Shown: positions 41,868-51,178 of the stretch, piece by piece
Layout: each line of letters starts with the position of its first letter
Numbering within the stretch: the first letter of the stretch is position 1
DNA from: Planococcus circulans
GTDB lineage: Bacteria > Bacillota > Bacilli > Bacillales_A > Planococcaceae
Assembly: GCF_020023385.1 (NCBI RefSeq)
Contig: NZ_JAIQCL010000001.1
Location: 62,001-126,000 of the forward strand
Direction of reading: 5' to 3'
DNA length: 64,000 nucleotides
Position numbers and translations under genes: made by a program
The notes under the pieces: generated by a model
What the model saw: the letters and a program-made list of their open reading frames with translations, nothing else
What the model was told of the DNA's origin: nothing
The model's database searches: none

Positions 41868-42613
41868 TCCAAGCTCCCCTTTCCTGCTTGCGGTAAATTA
41901 CGGATGTCCAAAATGGTCGGCAATTCCTTAAAATCAACTCGTTGGGTCATTTCCATCAATAAGCGAGCCGTTTCTTCCGGACTGCTGAGCAATCCGCTCT
42001 CTTTGTAATCCAGGAATTTCTCGACTAATGGGAAATCGGCCGCTTCACTTTGGCGAATTTTCTGCTGCATGGCGGTATCGATGATTCCCGGTGCCACAGA
42101 GACCACTTTCACATCATTATTTTCCGCATCCAGACACGAACTGAAATGATCAAGTCCCGCTTTTCCGGCACAATAAGCGCTCCAGCCTTCATAGACTTTA
42201 CGTCCCGCTCCTGAAGAAGTATTGACGATTTTCTTCTCGGCTGAGTTGCTTTTCAGCTGCCGGATGAAAGCACCGCAAAGCAGCATCGGCGCCGTCAAGT
42301 TGAGCACGATGCTTTGGCTGACCTGTGCCGAGTCATTGGTGTGGGCAAGTCCAATCGGTTCGATAGTTCCCGCGTTATTTACCAAGACAATCGTTTCGGT
42401 TTCTCCAGGAATCAGATTTAAAGCCTGTGCTACGATTTCTTCAATTGCTTCCAGACGGGTCAGATCGAATGGCAGAAAATGCCCACCCGGCCAATTTTCC
42501 GGTTCGGTGCGTGCGATCCCGATGACCAAATGACCCGCTTCACTAAGCTGGCGGCTCCATTCAAAACCGATCCCTTTGGATGCTCCGGTAATGATGTATG
42601 CTTCTTTTGCCAT
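41864..42613 (-). CDS. yueD: YueD-like short-chain dehydrogenase (benzil reductase type)
   Basis: 249 residues. Cofactor loop GASKGIG at 10-16, VNNAGTIEPIG near 78, then Ser133/Ser134 and the catalytic Tyr147/Lys151 pair (YCAGK). The VLNLTAPMLLCGAFIRQL segment and length match B. subtilis YueD and sepiapterin-reductase-like enzymes. It would reduce a diketone or pterin-like carbonyl using NADPH. Its ATG shares a base with the stop of the amidohydrolase gene (TAATG). Confidence 0.85.
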   Translation of the reverse strand: MAKEAYIITGASKGIGFEWSRQLSEAGHLVIGIARTEPENWPGGHFLPFDLTRLEAIEEIVAQALNLIPGETETIVLVNNAGTIEPIGLAHTNDSAQVSQSIVLNLTAPMLLCGAFIRQLKSNSAEKKIVNTSSGAGRKVYEGWSAYCAGKAGLDHFSSCLDAENNDVKVVSVAPGIIDTAMQQKIRQSEAADFPLVEKFLDYKESGLLSSPEETARLLMEMTQRVDFKELPTILDIRNLPQAGKGSLE

Positions 42614-44190
42614 TACTCCATCCCGCCTTTTTGGTACATGATTTCTCCTGCCACAACCGTCACGGCAACTTGAGCTTCCAGAATCTGTTCTTCATTTCCT
42701 GAGAACAGGTCCCGATCGAAAATCGTGAAATCGGCATCAAAGCCTTCACGGATCACACCGCGTTCCGCTTCCTTTCCGATGGCTGCTGCACTGCCGCTTG
42801 TATAAAGCTGGATCGCTTCAAAACGCGACAGTTTTTCTTCAGGCTGAAAACCTTCATGGGTTTCATATGGCTTTCTGCGTGTTACTGCCGCATAGATGCC
42901 GAGGCACGGATCGACCTCTTCGATCGGCGCATCCGATCCTCCAGCACAAATCAAGCCATGGTCGAGCAGTTTTTTCCAGGCATATGCCCATTCCAACCGA
43001 CTCTCACCCAGACGCTCCACAACCCAAGGGAAATCAGATGTCACAAAGCTCGGCTGGAGATCCAACGCTACATCAATCTTCTTCATGCGCTCCACCAAAT
43101 CTTCACGAACCACCATTGCGTGAATGAGGCGGTCACGTTTACCTGCAGGCACCGGATGGGCTTCAATAGCATCCAATGCCATTTCCAATCCCAGATCCCC
43201 GATGACATGTATAGCTACAGCTTCCCCATGTTTGCGTGCTATAGAGACCAAGCGCTTGAATTCCTCATCTGATTGGATCGCGACGCCGATAGTTGATGGA
43301 TCATCGTTATACGGTTTGCTCAACAATGCTGTGCGGCCGCCGATTGATCCGTCCGAAAAGATTTTCATCGGGCCCGGATCGACAAACGGTTCAGCGTATG
43401 TCGCGTTTTCCATCATGTCTTCAAATGCGCTATGTGCTCTAAGCAGATGCGCACGGAATTTCACCTGATCGCCGATGACATTCTTGAATGCCTGCAAAGG
43501 GCGTGAATAATGGCCGTAATAGCCCATATCTTCCGTATGTGCACCCGTCAAACCAAGCGACAGTAAATTGTCTACTGACTTTTGCAGGGCACGCGTCAAA
43601 TACTCAACGCTGACCTCCGGTACCTGATTGGCGACAAGATCTTGTGCAGCGTCCAACAGATAGCCGGTCGGCTCTCCGTCAGCATCACGCACAATTACAC
43701 CGCCTTCAGGATCCTGGCTGTCTTTTGTGATGCCGGCAAGTGTCAAAGCACGGGAATTGGCCAGAATCGCATGACGGCATACCCGTTTCAGCAACATCGG
43801 TGATTCGCTGATTTCATCAAGTTCATGGCGGTGGAAAATTTTGCGGTCTGCAAAATTGTTTTCGTTCCAGCCTTCTCCGATAAACCATTCCTCTTTGCTC
43901 AATCCTTTGGTGGATTCGACCAATTGCTCCCGCATTTCTTCAGAGCTTCCGATTTTCGATAAATCGACACGCATCAGCTTTTCGCCATGGCCGATCATAT
44001 GCATATGGCTATCGACAAATCCCGGGTACATGCTTTTTCCCTGCAGATCGATTTCCTTGTCAGCCCATTGCTTTAACTCCTCATACGTACCGATTTTCTC
44101 TATATGACCATCCGACACCAATACCGCTTCTGCAGTAGCGCCTTCAGTTTCCATTGTATAGATCGTTCCCCCATGCCATAGCACTTTCAT
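42613..44190 (-). CDS. YtcJ-like metal-dependent amidohydrolase
   Basis: 525 residues of the amidohydrolase_3 type. Metal-binding parts: VDSHMHMIGHG near 59, the carbamylated-Lys or Glu region in the barrel, FSDGSIGGRTALLSKPY near 284, HVIGDLGLEMALDAIEAH near 327 and the late CAGGSDAPIEEVDP. The C-terminal F-D-A-D-F-T-I-F-D is the usual close of the small beta domain. Substrates of YtcJ-like hydrolases are mostly unknown (N-substituted amides). It heads a three-gene operon with the SDR and a small protein. Confidence 0.88.
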   Translation of the reverse strand: MKVLWHGGTIYTMETEGATAEAVLVSDGHIEKIGTYEELKQWADKEIDLQGKSMYPGFVDSHMHMIGHGEKLMRVDLSKIGSSEEMREQLVESTKGLSKEEWFIGEGWNENNFADRKIFHRHELDEISESPMLLKRVCRHAILANSRALTLAGITKDSQDPEGGVIVRDADGEPTGYLLDAAQDLVANQVPEVSVEYLTRALQKSVDNLLSLGLTGAHTEDMGYYGHYSRPLQAFKNVIGDQVKFRAHLLRAHSAFEDMMENATYAEPFVDPGPMKIFSDGSIGGRTALLSKPYNDDPSTIGVAIQSDEEFKRLVSIARKHGEAVAIHVIGDLGLEMALDAIEAHPVPAGKRDRLIHAMVVREDLVERMKKIDVALDLQPSFVTSDFPWVVERLGESRLEWAYAWKKLLDHGLICAGGSDAPIEEVDPCLGIYAAVTRRKPYETHEGFQPEEKLSRFEAIQLYTSGSAAAIGKEAERGVIREGFDADFTIFDRDLFSGNEEQILEAQVAVTVVAGEIMYQKGGME

Positions 44191-44337
44191 CTAACCACTC
44201 CTTTTCTCTCTTCCCATCATAAGTTTATTCGCCGTGGCATTCAATATGTTTGGTTTGAATTTTTCAATGATCCACCCGCAAAGCAAAAGCATGCCTAAAT
44301 ATGGTATACTGTTTTTACTTATAGAAAGCAGAGGTGA

Positions 44338-44356
44338 ACCCTCCCAATCGGAGGGA
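44338..44356 (+). promoter_or_regulatory. hairpin masking a ribosome site
   Basis: CCCTCC (about 44340-44345) pairs with GGAGGG, which is the Shine-Dalgarno, around a five-base CAATC loop. It lies immediately before the TTG at 44361. An extended -10 (TGGTATACT) about 40 bases upstream supplies the promoter. Confidence 0.6.
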
Positions 44357-44360
44357 CGAA

Positions 44361-45671
44361 TTGGACAGTATACTCATTCTCAATTTGTTTTTGGTCGCTC
44401 TTTTAATCGGGCTGACCGCTTTATTTGTTGGATCGGAATTTTCAATTATCCGTGTCAGGATGTCCCGCATTGATCAACTTGTATCAGAAGGCAATAAAAA
44501 TGCCATCTTGACGAAGAAAATCACCAGCAATTTGGATTATTATTTATCCGCTTGCCAATTGGGAATTACAGTAACGGCGCTTGGCCTTGGTTGGCTGGGT
44601 GAACCGACTGTCGAACGGATCCTGCATCCGGTTTTTGAAAACTTTGGAATAGAAGAACCGACTGCGTCGATCTTTTCCTTTATCATCGCATTTACCGTCA
44701 TAACCTTTTTGCACGTGGTGATCGGCGAATTGGCCCCTAAAACTCTGGCGATTCAGTATGCAGAGAAAATGGCCCTTATCTTCGCCCGCCCGCTCTATCT
44801 GTTTGGCGTCATTTTACTGCCATTCATCTGGGTGTTGAATGGATCAGCACGTTTGTTGCTGCGCGCTTTCGGCATTGAGCCGTCTGAGCACGAGCATGCC
44901 CATTCGGAAGAAGAGTTGAAGATCATCATGACGCAAAGTTACAACAGCGGTGAAATCAATCAAACGGAACTATCGTATATGCAGAATATTTTTTCTTTCG
45001 ATGAACGGCTGGCAAAAGATGTCATGCTGCCGCGGACACAAATGGAGACCATTTCACTTGAGATGAGCCATGACGATTTAATGGAGATTGTGCGTGACCA
45101 TCAGTACACCCGTTATCCCGTCACTGAACATGGTGACAAAGATGATATTATCGGCTTTGTCAACGTTAAGGAAATGCTGACCAATTACACCTATAAACAA
45201 GATTTGAACGACAGCATCGTCATCCACGATATTCCTTTTGTCCATGACATGGCGCCGATACAGGACGTGTTGCTGAAAATGCAGAAAGAGCATGTCCACA
45301 TGGCGATAGTCGTCGATGAATACGGCGGAACTGCCGGCGTCATCACGATGGAAGATATTTTGGAGGAAATCGTCGGGGAAATCCGCGATGAGTTTGACGA
45401 AGACGAACGCGACGAGATCAAAGCCGTCGATATCAATAATTATTTATTGAACGGCCGCGTGCTCTTGTCTGATCTGGAAGATCGTTTCGCCATCGAGTTT
45501 GATGACAGTGAAGATGTCGATACCATCGGCGGCTGGATCCAGTTGAAGAATACAGATATCAGTGAAGGCGAGTCGGTTGAATTGCCGACCCATACCATCA
45601 CCGTACGCGAAATGGAAAATCATCAGATTATCCGGGTACTCTTAACGCGCACTGCAGAGCGAATCGAATAA
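44361..45671 (+). CDS. CNNM/CorC (HlyC) family transporter with CBS pair
   Basis: 436 residues from TTG placed seven bases after GGAGGG; a GTG 27 bases earlier extends it without a ribosome site. An N-terminal DUF21 membrane part of about four helices, then a CBS pair (ARLPRTQMETISLE to VDEYGGTAGVITMEDILEEIVGEI, roughly 180-320) and a C-terminal CorC_HlyC domain (LNGRVLLSDLEDRFAIEF). Members export Mg2+ or other divalent cations, gated by nucleotide in the CBS domains. Translation may be controlled by the hairpin over its ribosome site. Confidence 0.9.
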   Translation: MDSILILNLFLVALLIGLTALFVGSEFSIIRVRMSRIDQLVSEGNKNAILTKKITSNLDYYLSACQLGITVTALGLGWLGEPTVERILHPVFENFGIEEPTASIFSFIIAFTVITFLHVVIGELAPKTLAIQYAEKMALIFARPLYLFGVILLPFIWVLNGSARLLLRAFGIEPSEHEHAHSEEELKIIMTQSYNSGEINQTELSYMQNIFSFDERLAKDVMLPRTQMETISLEMSHDDLMEIVRDHQYTRYPVTEHGDKDDIIGFVNVKEMLTNYTYKQDLNDSIVIHDIPFVHDMAPIQDVLLKMQKEHVHMAIVVDEYGGTAGVITMEDILEEIVGEIRDEFDEDERDEIKAVDINNYLLNGRVLLSDLEDRFAIEFDDSEDVDTIGGWIQLKNTDISEGESVELPTHTITVREMENHQIIRVLLTRTAERIE

Positions 45672-45677
45672 CCAGAA

Positions 45678-45717
45678 AAATCCCCGACAACAGAAATTGT
45701 TGCCGGGGATTTTTTTA
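45678..45717. terminator. bidirectional terminator
   Basis: AAATCCCCG pairs with CGGGGATTT, with an inner CAACA/TGTTG stem, between convergent genes. Confidence 0.88.
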
Positions 45718-46644
45718 TTTTTCTTCCAATAATGATTTTTCGTATTCGAACTTTTTCATCAGCATCTCGCCTGAATAGCCTTCTTCGATCAATTTCGCCA
45801 ATATCGCTTTGGTTTCATCATCCGCTGCTTCCGGATGTTCGCCGCGGTCAAATTCCACGACGTTTTCTGCGTCTGTAATCCAGTCTGAGAAACTGCCCAT
45901 ATAAAGTCTCAGCTGATCATAGCCTTTTTCAGCCAAGATGGCATAAAGTGCCGCTGCTGTTACGCCGCTGCCGCAATAGACGACAGCTGGTTCATGCTTC
46001 TGTACGATATGGCTGATGTCTTCATTCAACTGGAACTCACCCTGAGAAACGAATTGCGCCCAGTCCAGATTTCGCGCTCCTGGAATCCGTCCTGCAACAG
46101 GATCGATCGGCTCTTCAAGTCCCGCATAACGCACTGCAGAACGTGCATCAACCAGAACTCCTAATTCGTCGCCGCTGATGACATTTTTCACGTATGCCTG
46201 ATCAGCGAATATTTCACTGTTGAAATCCGGTTCATAGTCTATGCGTTGAGGGTTTGGCACTTCAGCAGAAACTGCAATTCCCTGCTCTTTCAGTTCATGA
46301 AAGCCTTTTTGGCTGATATGGACCTCTTCGAATCCTGCATATTTCAGCAGCCACCAGGCACGTGCCGCAAAAGGAGAACCGCCCTGGTCGTAAATGACAA
46401 TCGAATCGTTCTTGTTCAATCCGCTTGAACGAATCAATTCAGTCAATTGCTCGTGTGAAGGCATTGGATGCCGCCCTTCATTCGAGGACATATCCGATAG
46501 GTCTTTTTCCAGATCCCAAAAGACGGCCCCGGCGACATGTTCTTCTTTGTACATCTTGTGGCCTGCTGACGGGTCCTTCAAGTCAAATCGTGCATCTATC
46601 CATTTATGGTTTTCGGTATCGATCGTTTCTATAAACACAGACAT
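45715..46644 (-). CDS. sulfurtransferase, tandem rhodanese
   Basis: 309 residues with two rhodanese domains. The first (about 10-125) has YDQGGSPFAARAWW with Asp86 where a cysteine would be, so it is inactive. The second (160-275) keeps the catalytic Cys224 in VYCGSGVTA. It probably transfers sulfane sulfur from thiosulfate or 3-mercaptopyruvate to a thiol. The C-terminus adds about 40 residues rich in E/K. It follows the dynamin gene by only three bases, so the two are cotranscribed. Confidence 0.9.
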   Translation of the reverse strand: MSVFIETIDTENHKWIDARFDLKDPSAGHKMYKEEHVAGAVFWDLEKDLSDMSSNEGRHPMPSHEQLTELIRSSGLNKNDSIVIYDQGGSPFAARAWWLLKYAGFEEVHISQKGFHELKEQGIAVSAEVPNPQRIDYEPDFNSEIFADQAYVKNVISGDELGVLVDARSAVRYAGLEEPIDPVAGRIPGARNLDWAQFVSQGEFQLNEDISHIVQKHEPAVVYCGSGVTAAALYAILAEKGYDQLRLYMGSFSDWITDAENVVEFDRGEHPEAADDETKAILAKLIEEGYSGEMLMKKFEYEKSLLEEK

Positions 46645-46647
46645 CGT

Positions 46648-49600
46648 CTACACCCTTCCGTCCATCAAATTTGAATACAGCTCTTTCCATTGTGCCAATC
46701 TTTCAGATTGCTGAAGCAAAGTACGCTCCGAATCGATCTGATCGACGGCTTGGCGGAGAATATGCTGGCGTAAGCCTTCCGCTTCCTGCTCGATCCAGAA
46801 TTCCGCCCAGTTGCCGAGTTCTTTTTTCTCTTTTTCCAAATAACGCAAGGCATCCGGCTCCATCATGGATTGCAGTGCATCACGCAGCTTCTCTTTTTCA
46901 TTTTTCTCAAAGAAGCTCTTATTGTTCTTGTAATAGGATTTGACCGATGAATAATCGGCATCCGTGAATGGTTTAGCAATATTCAACGAACCTGCTTCCT
47001 GGACTTCATACGGTGTAAATGAAAAGTCCGGATTCAGTTCTTTCAGCTTGGCCGTGTCTTCCTTAAAGCGCATTTCCAGTTTCTTTTCGATAAACTGGCC
47101 CAGGCGGAAATTGGTGACACGCAATTCCTGCTGGAAATCAAAGCCGGTCATTTCGTTTATGTCCTGCAACGCGGTATCCAAGGCTTGCTGCGCCGATTTG
47201 TTTGAAAAGACCGACGGGTTGAATGCTTCTTTGAAAAAGTCGTTGAAGCGGTAGAAAACCCGCTGATTGACGTAATACAGCAATTCATCCAATTCCTGCA
47301 GGGCTTCGCGCTCCAATAGTTTCGCGATGGAAGCGCCAAACAGGATGCGCAGCTGCTGTTCAAGATGCTTGAGTTCTTCCAGCCGTTCGTCTTTTCGCAT
47401 CAGGTTTTTTTCCGTATGTTCGATCAGGCTCCGAAAACGATCCACCGTTTTCTGTTCTTCCTCCGCCAGTGATTGGACGGCCATGCCTTTCAGCTCTTCC
47501 TTCAGGAAATGCTGGAACGCTTCCTCAAACTGCGGCATGCCGGAATGTTCCCGGTCACGCAGCGCTAACAGACTGGATACTCCGAACAACCTTGGGAACC
47601 GGATGCCGAAACGCTGCAGCTCGTCTTTCACATAAGTGACGACCGCATCTTTTTCCTGCTCGTCGTTGGCCAAATCGATGGCATTGACGACAAAGAACAT
47701 TTTATCCATTTCAAAGGCATCTTTGACTCGGCCCAGCTGGATCAGGAATTCCCGGTCCGCCCGCGCAAACGCATGGTTGTAATACGTGATGAACAGGATG
47801 GCATCAGCGTTGCGGATGTATTCGAAGGCGACATTGGTATGCCGCGCATTGATGGAATCCGCTCCCGGCGTATCGACCAGCGTTACGCCATTGCGCGTCA
47901 GTTCACAATCATAATAAAAGTCGATTTCATCGACAAAGCAGCTTTTTTCTTCTTTCGCTACATACAAACCGAATTCTTCCCGGTCTGTCCGGACGGTTTC
48001 ACCCAAACGGTCCTTGAAGCCTTCATAGCCTTTGTTGAAGGCGATGATGAACGATTTATGGACCTGCTGTTCAGTCGGCGTATCCTCCGGCAATTTCAGC
48101 GACTTGGCGTAGGCATCTTCCAAAGACGTCACTTCAATCCCCAGTACATGGAAGGAGTTTTTAACATCTTCCGTCATCTGGGCACGGGTCTTCAAACGCA
48201 CATCCGCGGTTTCGTGCGGATGCTTTTCCGTAACTGGACGGATCCGGTTGATGGTTGCCGTCGTCGGATTCGGTGATACCGGCAGGACAGTTTCACCCAT
48301 CAAGGCATTTGAAAATGACGATTTCCCGGCACTGAATGCACCGAATAATGCGATGGTAAATTCCTGTCCTTCCAGGCGGCCGGCTTTCCGTTTCAAATAG
48401 GCAGCCGTTTCGGCAAAGCCTTTGATCGGGTTGATCACTTCTGCGGTGCGGTTGGCACGTTCAAGTACAGCTTTTTCATCGAATGCCGCCACTTCAAGCA
48501 CTTCAGTCTGTTGTTCCTGTTCGACCTGTTGCTGGTCATCCTTTTCCAGCATCGCCGGATCGAATTCAGTCATCTCTTCAATGGAAACCTCAAACTCTTC
48601 CAGCCATTGATCCACTCTTTCTTCGGCGGCTGTTTTTTGCTTCGGCAGCATCGCCGAATAGGATTTTTTCACTTTGTCGATTTTGCTGTCCATTTCTTCA
48701 AGCGTCTGGATCGCCAGTACTTTTCTGGACAGATTTTGTGCTTTCATGTCAATTTCCGTGCTGACATCATCCGTCAGTCCTTCGAACTTTTCTTCCTGCG
48801 CTTTTTTCCAGCCGTCCGTTTCGCGGATAAACCAGCGCTGGACAGCTGTAGAGATGCTGTTGGCAAAATTCAGCACGGCATCTCCCGTCGTGGAAGCACC
48901 TGTTGGGGTTTGATCTTCGACTATAGCAAATGGCACATCAAAGACCATATCATCGATCGCCAGGGATTCACTGTCGGTCAATAATCCAGCATCCTTCAAA
49001 GAAGCCTTCATCAATTTCTTCAGGTGGTTGGTGATTTGGGAAGAAACGGTCGACTCCAGCCGCTCGTCCACTTCCTGTTTTCTTTTCTGGCGTTCTTCTT
49101 CTGTCTTTTTGCCGCTGAACAGCATACCTACTTTGAAATTCGGTTGGACCGACTCCAAGTAGCTTGTCAATGCGCTGCGCAGTTCATAGGGCATGATATT
49201 CGAGTTTTCCAATAGTTCCTTGCGGCTCTTTTCGAATTTGGCCTGCCAGTTTTCAAAATCCTGCACAGACATTCTGCGTGACACCAATGCGTTTTCCTTT
49301 TTCAAGTCTTCACGCATTTCCCATTCTTCCGGATCAAGAACTTCAGAAAATGCCTGCAGGCGCTCCGCTTTTTCATCTTCCAAAAACTTGATGTGCTCAT
49401 CCTTCAATTGGTCCAAGGCCGAATCCGAAGCTTCGCCGATATGGCCTTTCCAGTTCTGCATGGTCGATGACACCAATTCTTTGACCTGTTCGAAATCATT
49501 GCCAGGGAAAGTGAAGTCCTTCAAAGATGTAAAGAAGATGCCTTTTGGAACGACTCCCCATGCTGCAAACGAATCATGTACGGTTTGCTGGAAATCCGCA

Positions 49601-50229
49601 AAGCTCATTTCGCTGCTTTGATGCTTGTCGATTTGGTTGACGATCAAGTACAGCTCGGTGTATTTCTGCAGTTCTTTCGTGAAATTGAAATTCAATTCGG
49701 ATTGCACATGGTTATAGTCCATGACATAAAAGACCATGTCTGCCACATGCAGAGCCGATTCTGTCGACAGCCGGTGAGCGTCATCCGTCGAATCGACGCC
49801 AGGCGTATCCATGACGGTGATGCCTTTCGGCAAGACAGAAGCTTGGTGGCCGATGTCGATCTGTGTGACATCCCCGCTTTTGCAGAATTCCTTAACAGCG
49901 TTAAAATCGTAATTCTCGGGAAAATAGACAGGCTTCTCGTTTCGCATATTGACGATGGCGAAGTCCTTATCCGCTTTCTGGACATTAACGATATTGGCAC
50001 TCGTCGGAATCGGGCTGGATGGCAATAAAGTCTCACCTGTCAGCGCGTTGATCATGGATGACTTACCGGATGAAAAATGGCCGGCAAAGCCGATGATGAA
50101 ATTATTCTTCAAGATTTTCTTCGCAAATAAATGGGCTTTCGCTTCACGCTCCGTATCTTCGTTGTCTCTGAAGATCTTGTAGAGATGTGCCGTTTCAAGT
50201 AATTCTTTTTTATGATCCAGAACTGTCAT
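46648..50229 (-). CDS. dynA: dynamin-like protein DynA (YpbR), fused double GTPase
   Basis: 1193 residues composed of two head-to-tail dynamin units. The first P-loop is GHFSSGKSS (50-58), the second GAFSAGKSS (near 635). Each is followed by a MDTPGVDS or VDTPGADS switch II and long helical stalks. Such proteins tether and fuse membranes in trans; in B. subtilis DynA protects against membrane damage and phage. The B. subtilis protein is also double and of about the same length. ATG after GGAGAAGGAGA. It heads an operon with a rhodanese. Confidence 0.93.
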   Translation of the reverse strand: MTVLDHKKELLETAHLYKIFRDNEDTEREAKAHLFAKKILKNNFIIGFAGHFSSGKSSMINALTGETLLPSSPIPTSANIVNVQKADKDFAIVNMRNEKPVYFPENYDFNAVKEFCKSGDVTQIDIGHQASVLPKGITVMDTPGVDSTDDAHRLSTESALHVADMVFYVMDYNHVQSELNFNFTKELQKYTELYLIVNQIDKHQSSEMSFADFQQTVHDSFAAWGVVPKGIFFTSLKDFTFPGNDFEQVKELVSSTMQNWKGHIGEASDSALDQLKDEHIKFLEDEKAERLQAFSEVLDPEEWEMREDLKKENALVSRRMSVQDFENWQAKFEKSRKELLENSNIMPYELRSALTSYLESVQPNFKVGMLFSGKKTEEERQKRKQEVDERLESTVSSQITNHLKKLMKASLKDAGLLTDSESLAIDDMVFDVPFAIVEDQTPTGASTTGDAVLNFANSISTAVQRWFIRETDGWKKAQEEKFEGLTDDVSTEIDMKAQNLSRKVLAIQTLEEMDSKIDKVKKSYSAMLPKQKTAAEERVDQWLEEFEVSIEEMTEFDPAMLEKDDQQQVEQEQQTEVLEVAAFDEKAVLERANRTAEVINPIKGFAETAAYLKRKAGRLEGQEFTIALFGAFSAGKSSFSNALMGETVLPVSPNPTTATINRIRPVTEKHPHETADVRLKTRAQMTEDVKNSFHVLGIEVTSLEDAYAKSLKLPEDTPTEQQVHKSFIIAFNKGYEGFKDRLGETVRTDREEFGLYVAKEEKSCFVDEIDFYYDCELTRNGVTLVDTPGADSINARHTNVAFEYIRNADAILFITYYNHAFARADREFLIQLGRVKDAFEMDKMFFVVNAIDLANDEQEKDAVVTYVKDELQRFGIRFPRLFGVSSLLALRDREHSGMPQFEEAFQHFLKEELKGMAVQSLAEEEQKTVDRFRSLIEHTEKNLMRKDERLEELKHLEQQLRILFGASIAKLLEREALQELDELLYYVNQRVFYRFNDFFKEAFNPSVFSNKSAQQALDTALQDINEMTGFDFQQELRVTNFRLGQFIEKKLEMRFKEDTAKLKELNPDFSFTPYEVQEAGSLNIAKPFTDADYSSVKSYYKNNKSFFEKNEKEKLRDALQSMMEPDALRYLEKEKKELGNWAEFWIEQEAEGLRQHILRQAVDQIDSERTLLQQSERLAQWKELYSNLMDGRV

Positions 50230-50286
50230 TTAGAAATCTCCTTCTCCGCTTACTGCTCTCTATCATATCATTTTTACGTCAGAACG

Positions 50287-50319
50287 AAAAACATCCTTCC
50301 TGAAATCAGGAAGGATGTC
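50287..50319 (-). terminator. terminator of the SDR gene
   Basis: ACATCCTTCCTGA pairs perfectly with TCAGGAAGGATGT; the minus strand ends in TTTTTCG. It lies right after the SDR stop. Confidence 0.85.
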
Positions 50320-50326
50320 CACTTTC

Positions 50327-51085
50327 TTATGAAAATCCATGGATGGACATGCCGCCATCGACGAAAAGCGTCTGCCCCGTAATGTAACTTGCTGCATCCG
50401 AAGCCAGAAACACGACCGGTGATGCCACTTCCGGCAACTCCCCGACCCGTTTCATCGGTGTCACTGCCAAGATCGAATCCAAATACTCCGGATCGCTTAA
50501 GATCTTTTCCGTTAAAGGTGTTTTAAAATACCACGGTCCAATCGCATTGACACGGATATTCTTCGGGCCCCATTCCATCGCCATGACTTTGGTCATCTGG
50601 ATGATTGCAGCTTTGGATGCCGCATAAACCACACCGGTCTTCAACGCACGGTCGCCTCCGACTGAACTGATATTGATGATGGAACTGCCGCTGCCCATCT
50701 TTTTGACGGCTTCCTGTGAAAACATGAAGACACTTTGTGCGTTAGTGTCCATAATCTGATGCCATTCCGCGTCCGTTGCCTCCGACAAAGAGGAGCGGAT
50801 ATTCATTCCGGCATTATTGACGAGAATATCAAGCGCTCCGAATCGCTGCATCGTTCTTTCGATTGCAGCCAGAATGTCGCTGCGCTTTGTAATGTCCGCA
50901 AGCACATAGGATGTGCGGTCATTGCCGATTTCTTTCTGGGTTTGCTTTAGATCGGCTTCAGTCCGCGCTACCAGCATGACATTGGCTCCCGCTTCTGCAA
51001 GCGCCATGGCGATCGCTTTGCCGATTCCTTTCCCTGCGCCTGTCACAATCGCCGTCTTGCCTTTCAAACTGAATGATTTCAACAT
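50327..51085 (-). CDS. classical SDR oxidoreductase (glucose 1-dehydrogenase-like)
   Basis: 252 residues. Cofactor loop TGAGKGIG (15-22), NNAG at 90-93, catalytic Ser140/Ser141, Tyr154 and Lys158 (YAASK), and [11 protein letters not shown] at the C-terminus. The basic Arg41 after the second strand (ARTEADL) suggests NADP(H). Substrate uncertain; this group includes gluconate 5-dehydrogenases and sugar or alcohol dehydrogenases. Its promoter carries a perfect palindrome next to TATAAT, so a repressor encoded elsewhere likely controls it. Confidence 0.85.
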   Translation of the reverse strand: MLKSFSLKGKTAIVTGAGKGIGKAIAMALAEAGANVMLVARTEADLKQTQKEIGNDRTSYVLADITKRSDILAAIERTMQRFGALDILVNNAGMNIRSSLSEATDAEWHQIMDTNAQSVFMFSQEAVKKMGSGSSIINISSVGGDRALKTGVVYAASKAAIIQMTKVMAMEWGPKNIRVNAIGPWYFKTPLTEKILSDPEYLDSILAVTPMKRVGELPEVASPVVFLASDAASYITGQTLFVDGGMSIHGFS

Positions 51086-51105
51086 CGTTTATCGCCTCCG
51101 CTCCT

Positions 51106-51131
51106 ATTATAATCAAACAATTCGTTGTTTG
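51106..51131 (-). promoter_or_regulatory. SDR promoter with palindromic operator
   Basis: -10 TATAAT (51106-51111, minus strand) with CAAACAA-TTCG-TTGTTTG (51114-51131) directly upstream, filling the spacer to a poor -35. This is a repressor-type site; the regulator is not in the window. Confidence 0.6.
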
Positions 51132-51145
51132 TCCTAAAAATAAGA

Positions 51146-51176
51146 AAACCGCCGTGAAAATTCACGGCGGTTCTTT
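51146..51176 (-). terminator. terminator of ypwA
   Basis: AACCGCCGTGAA pairs with TTCACGGCGGTT; the minus strand continues TTCTTATTTTT. It ends the ypwA transcript before the SDR promoter. Confidence 0.85.
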
Positions 51177-51178
51177 GG

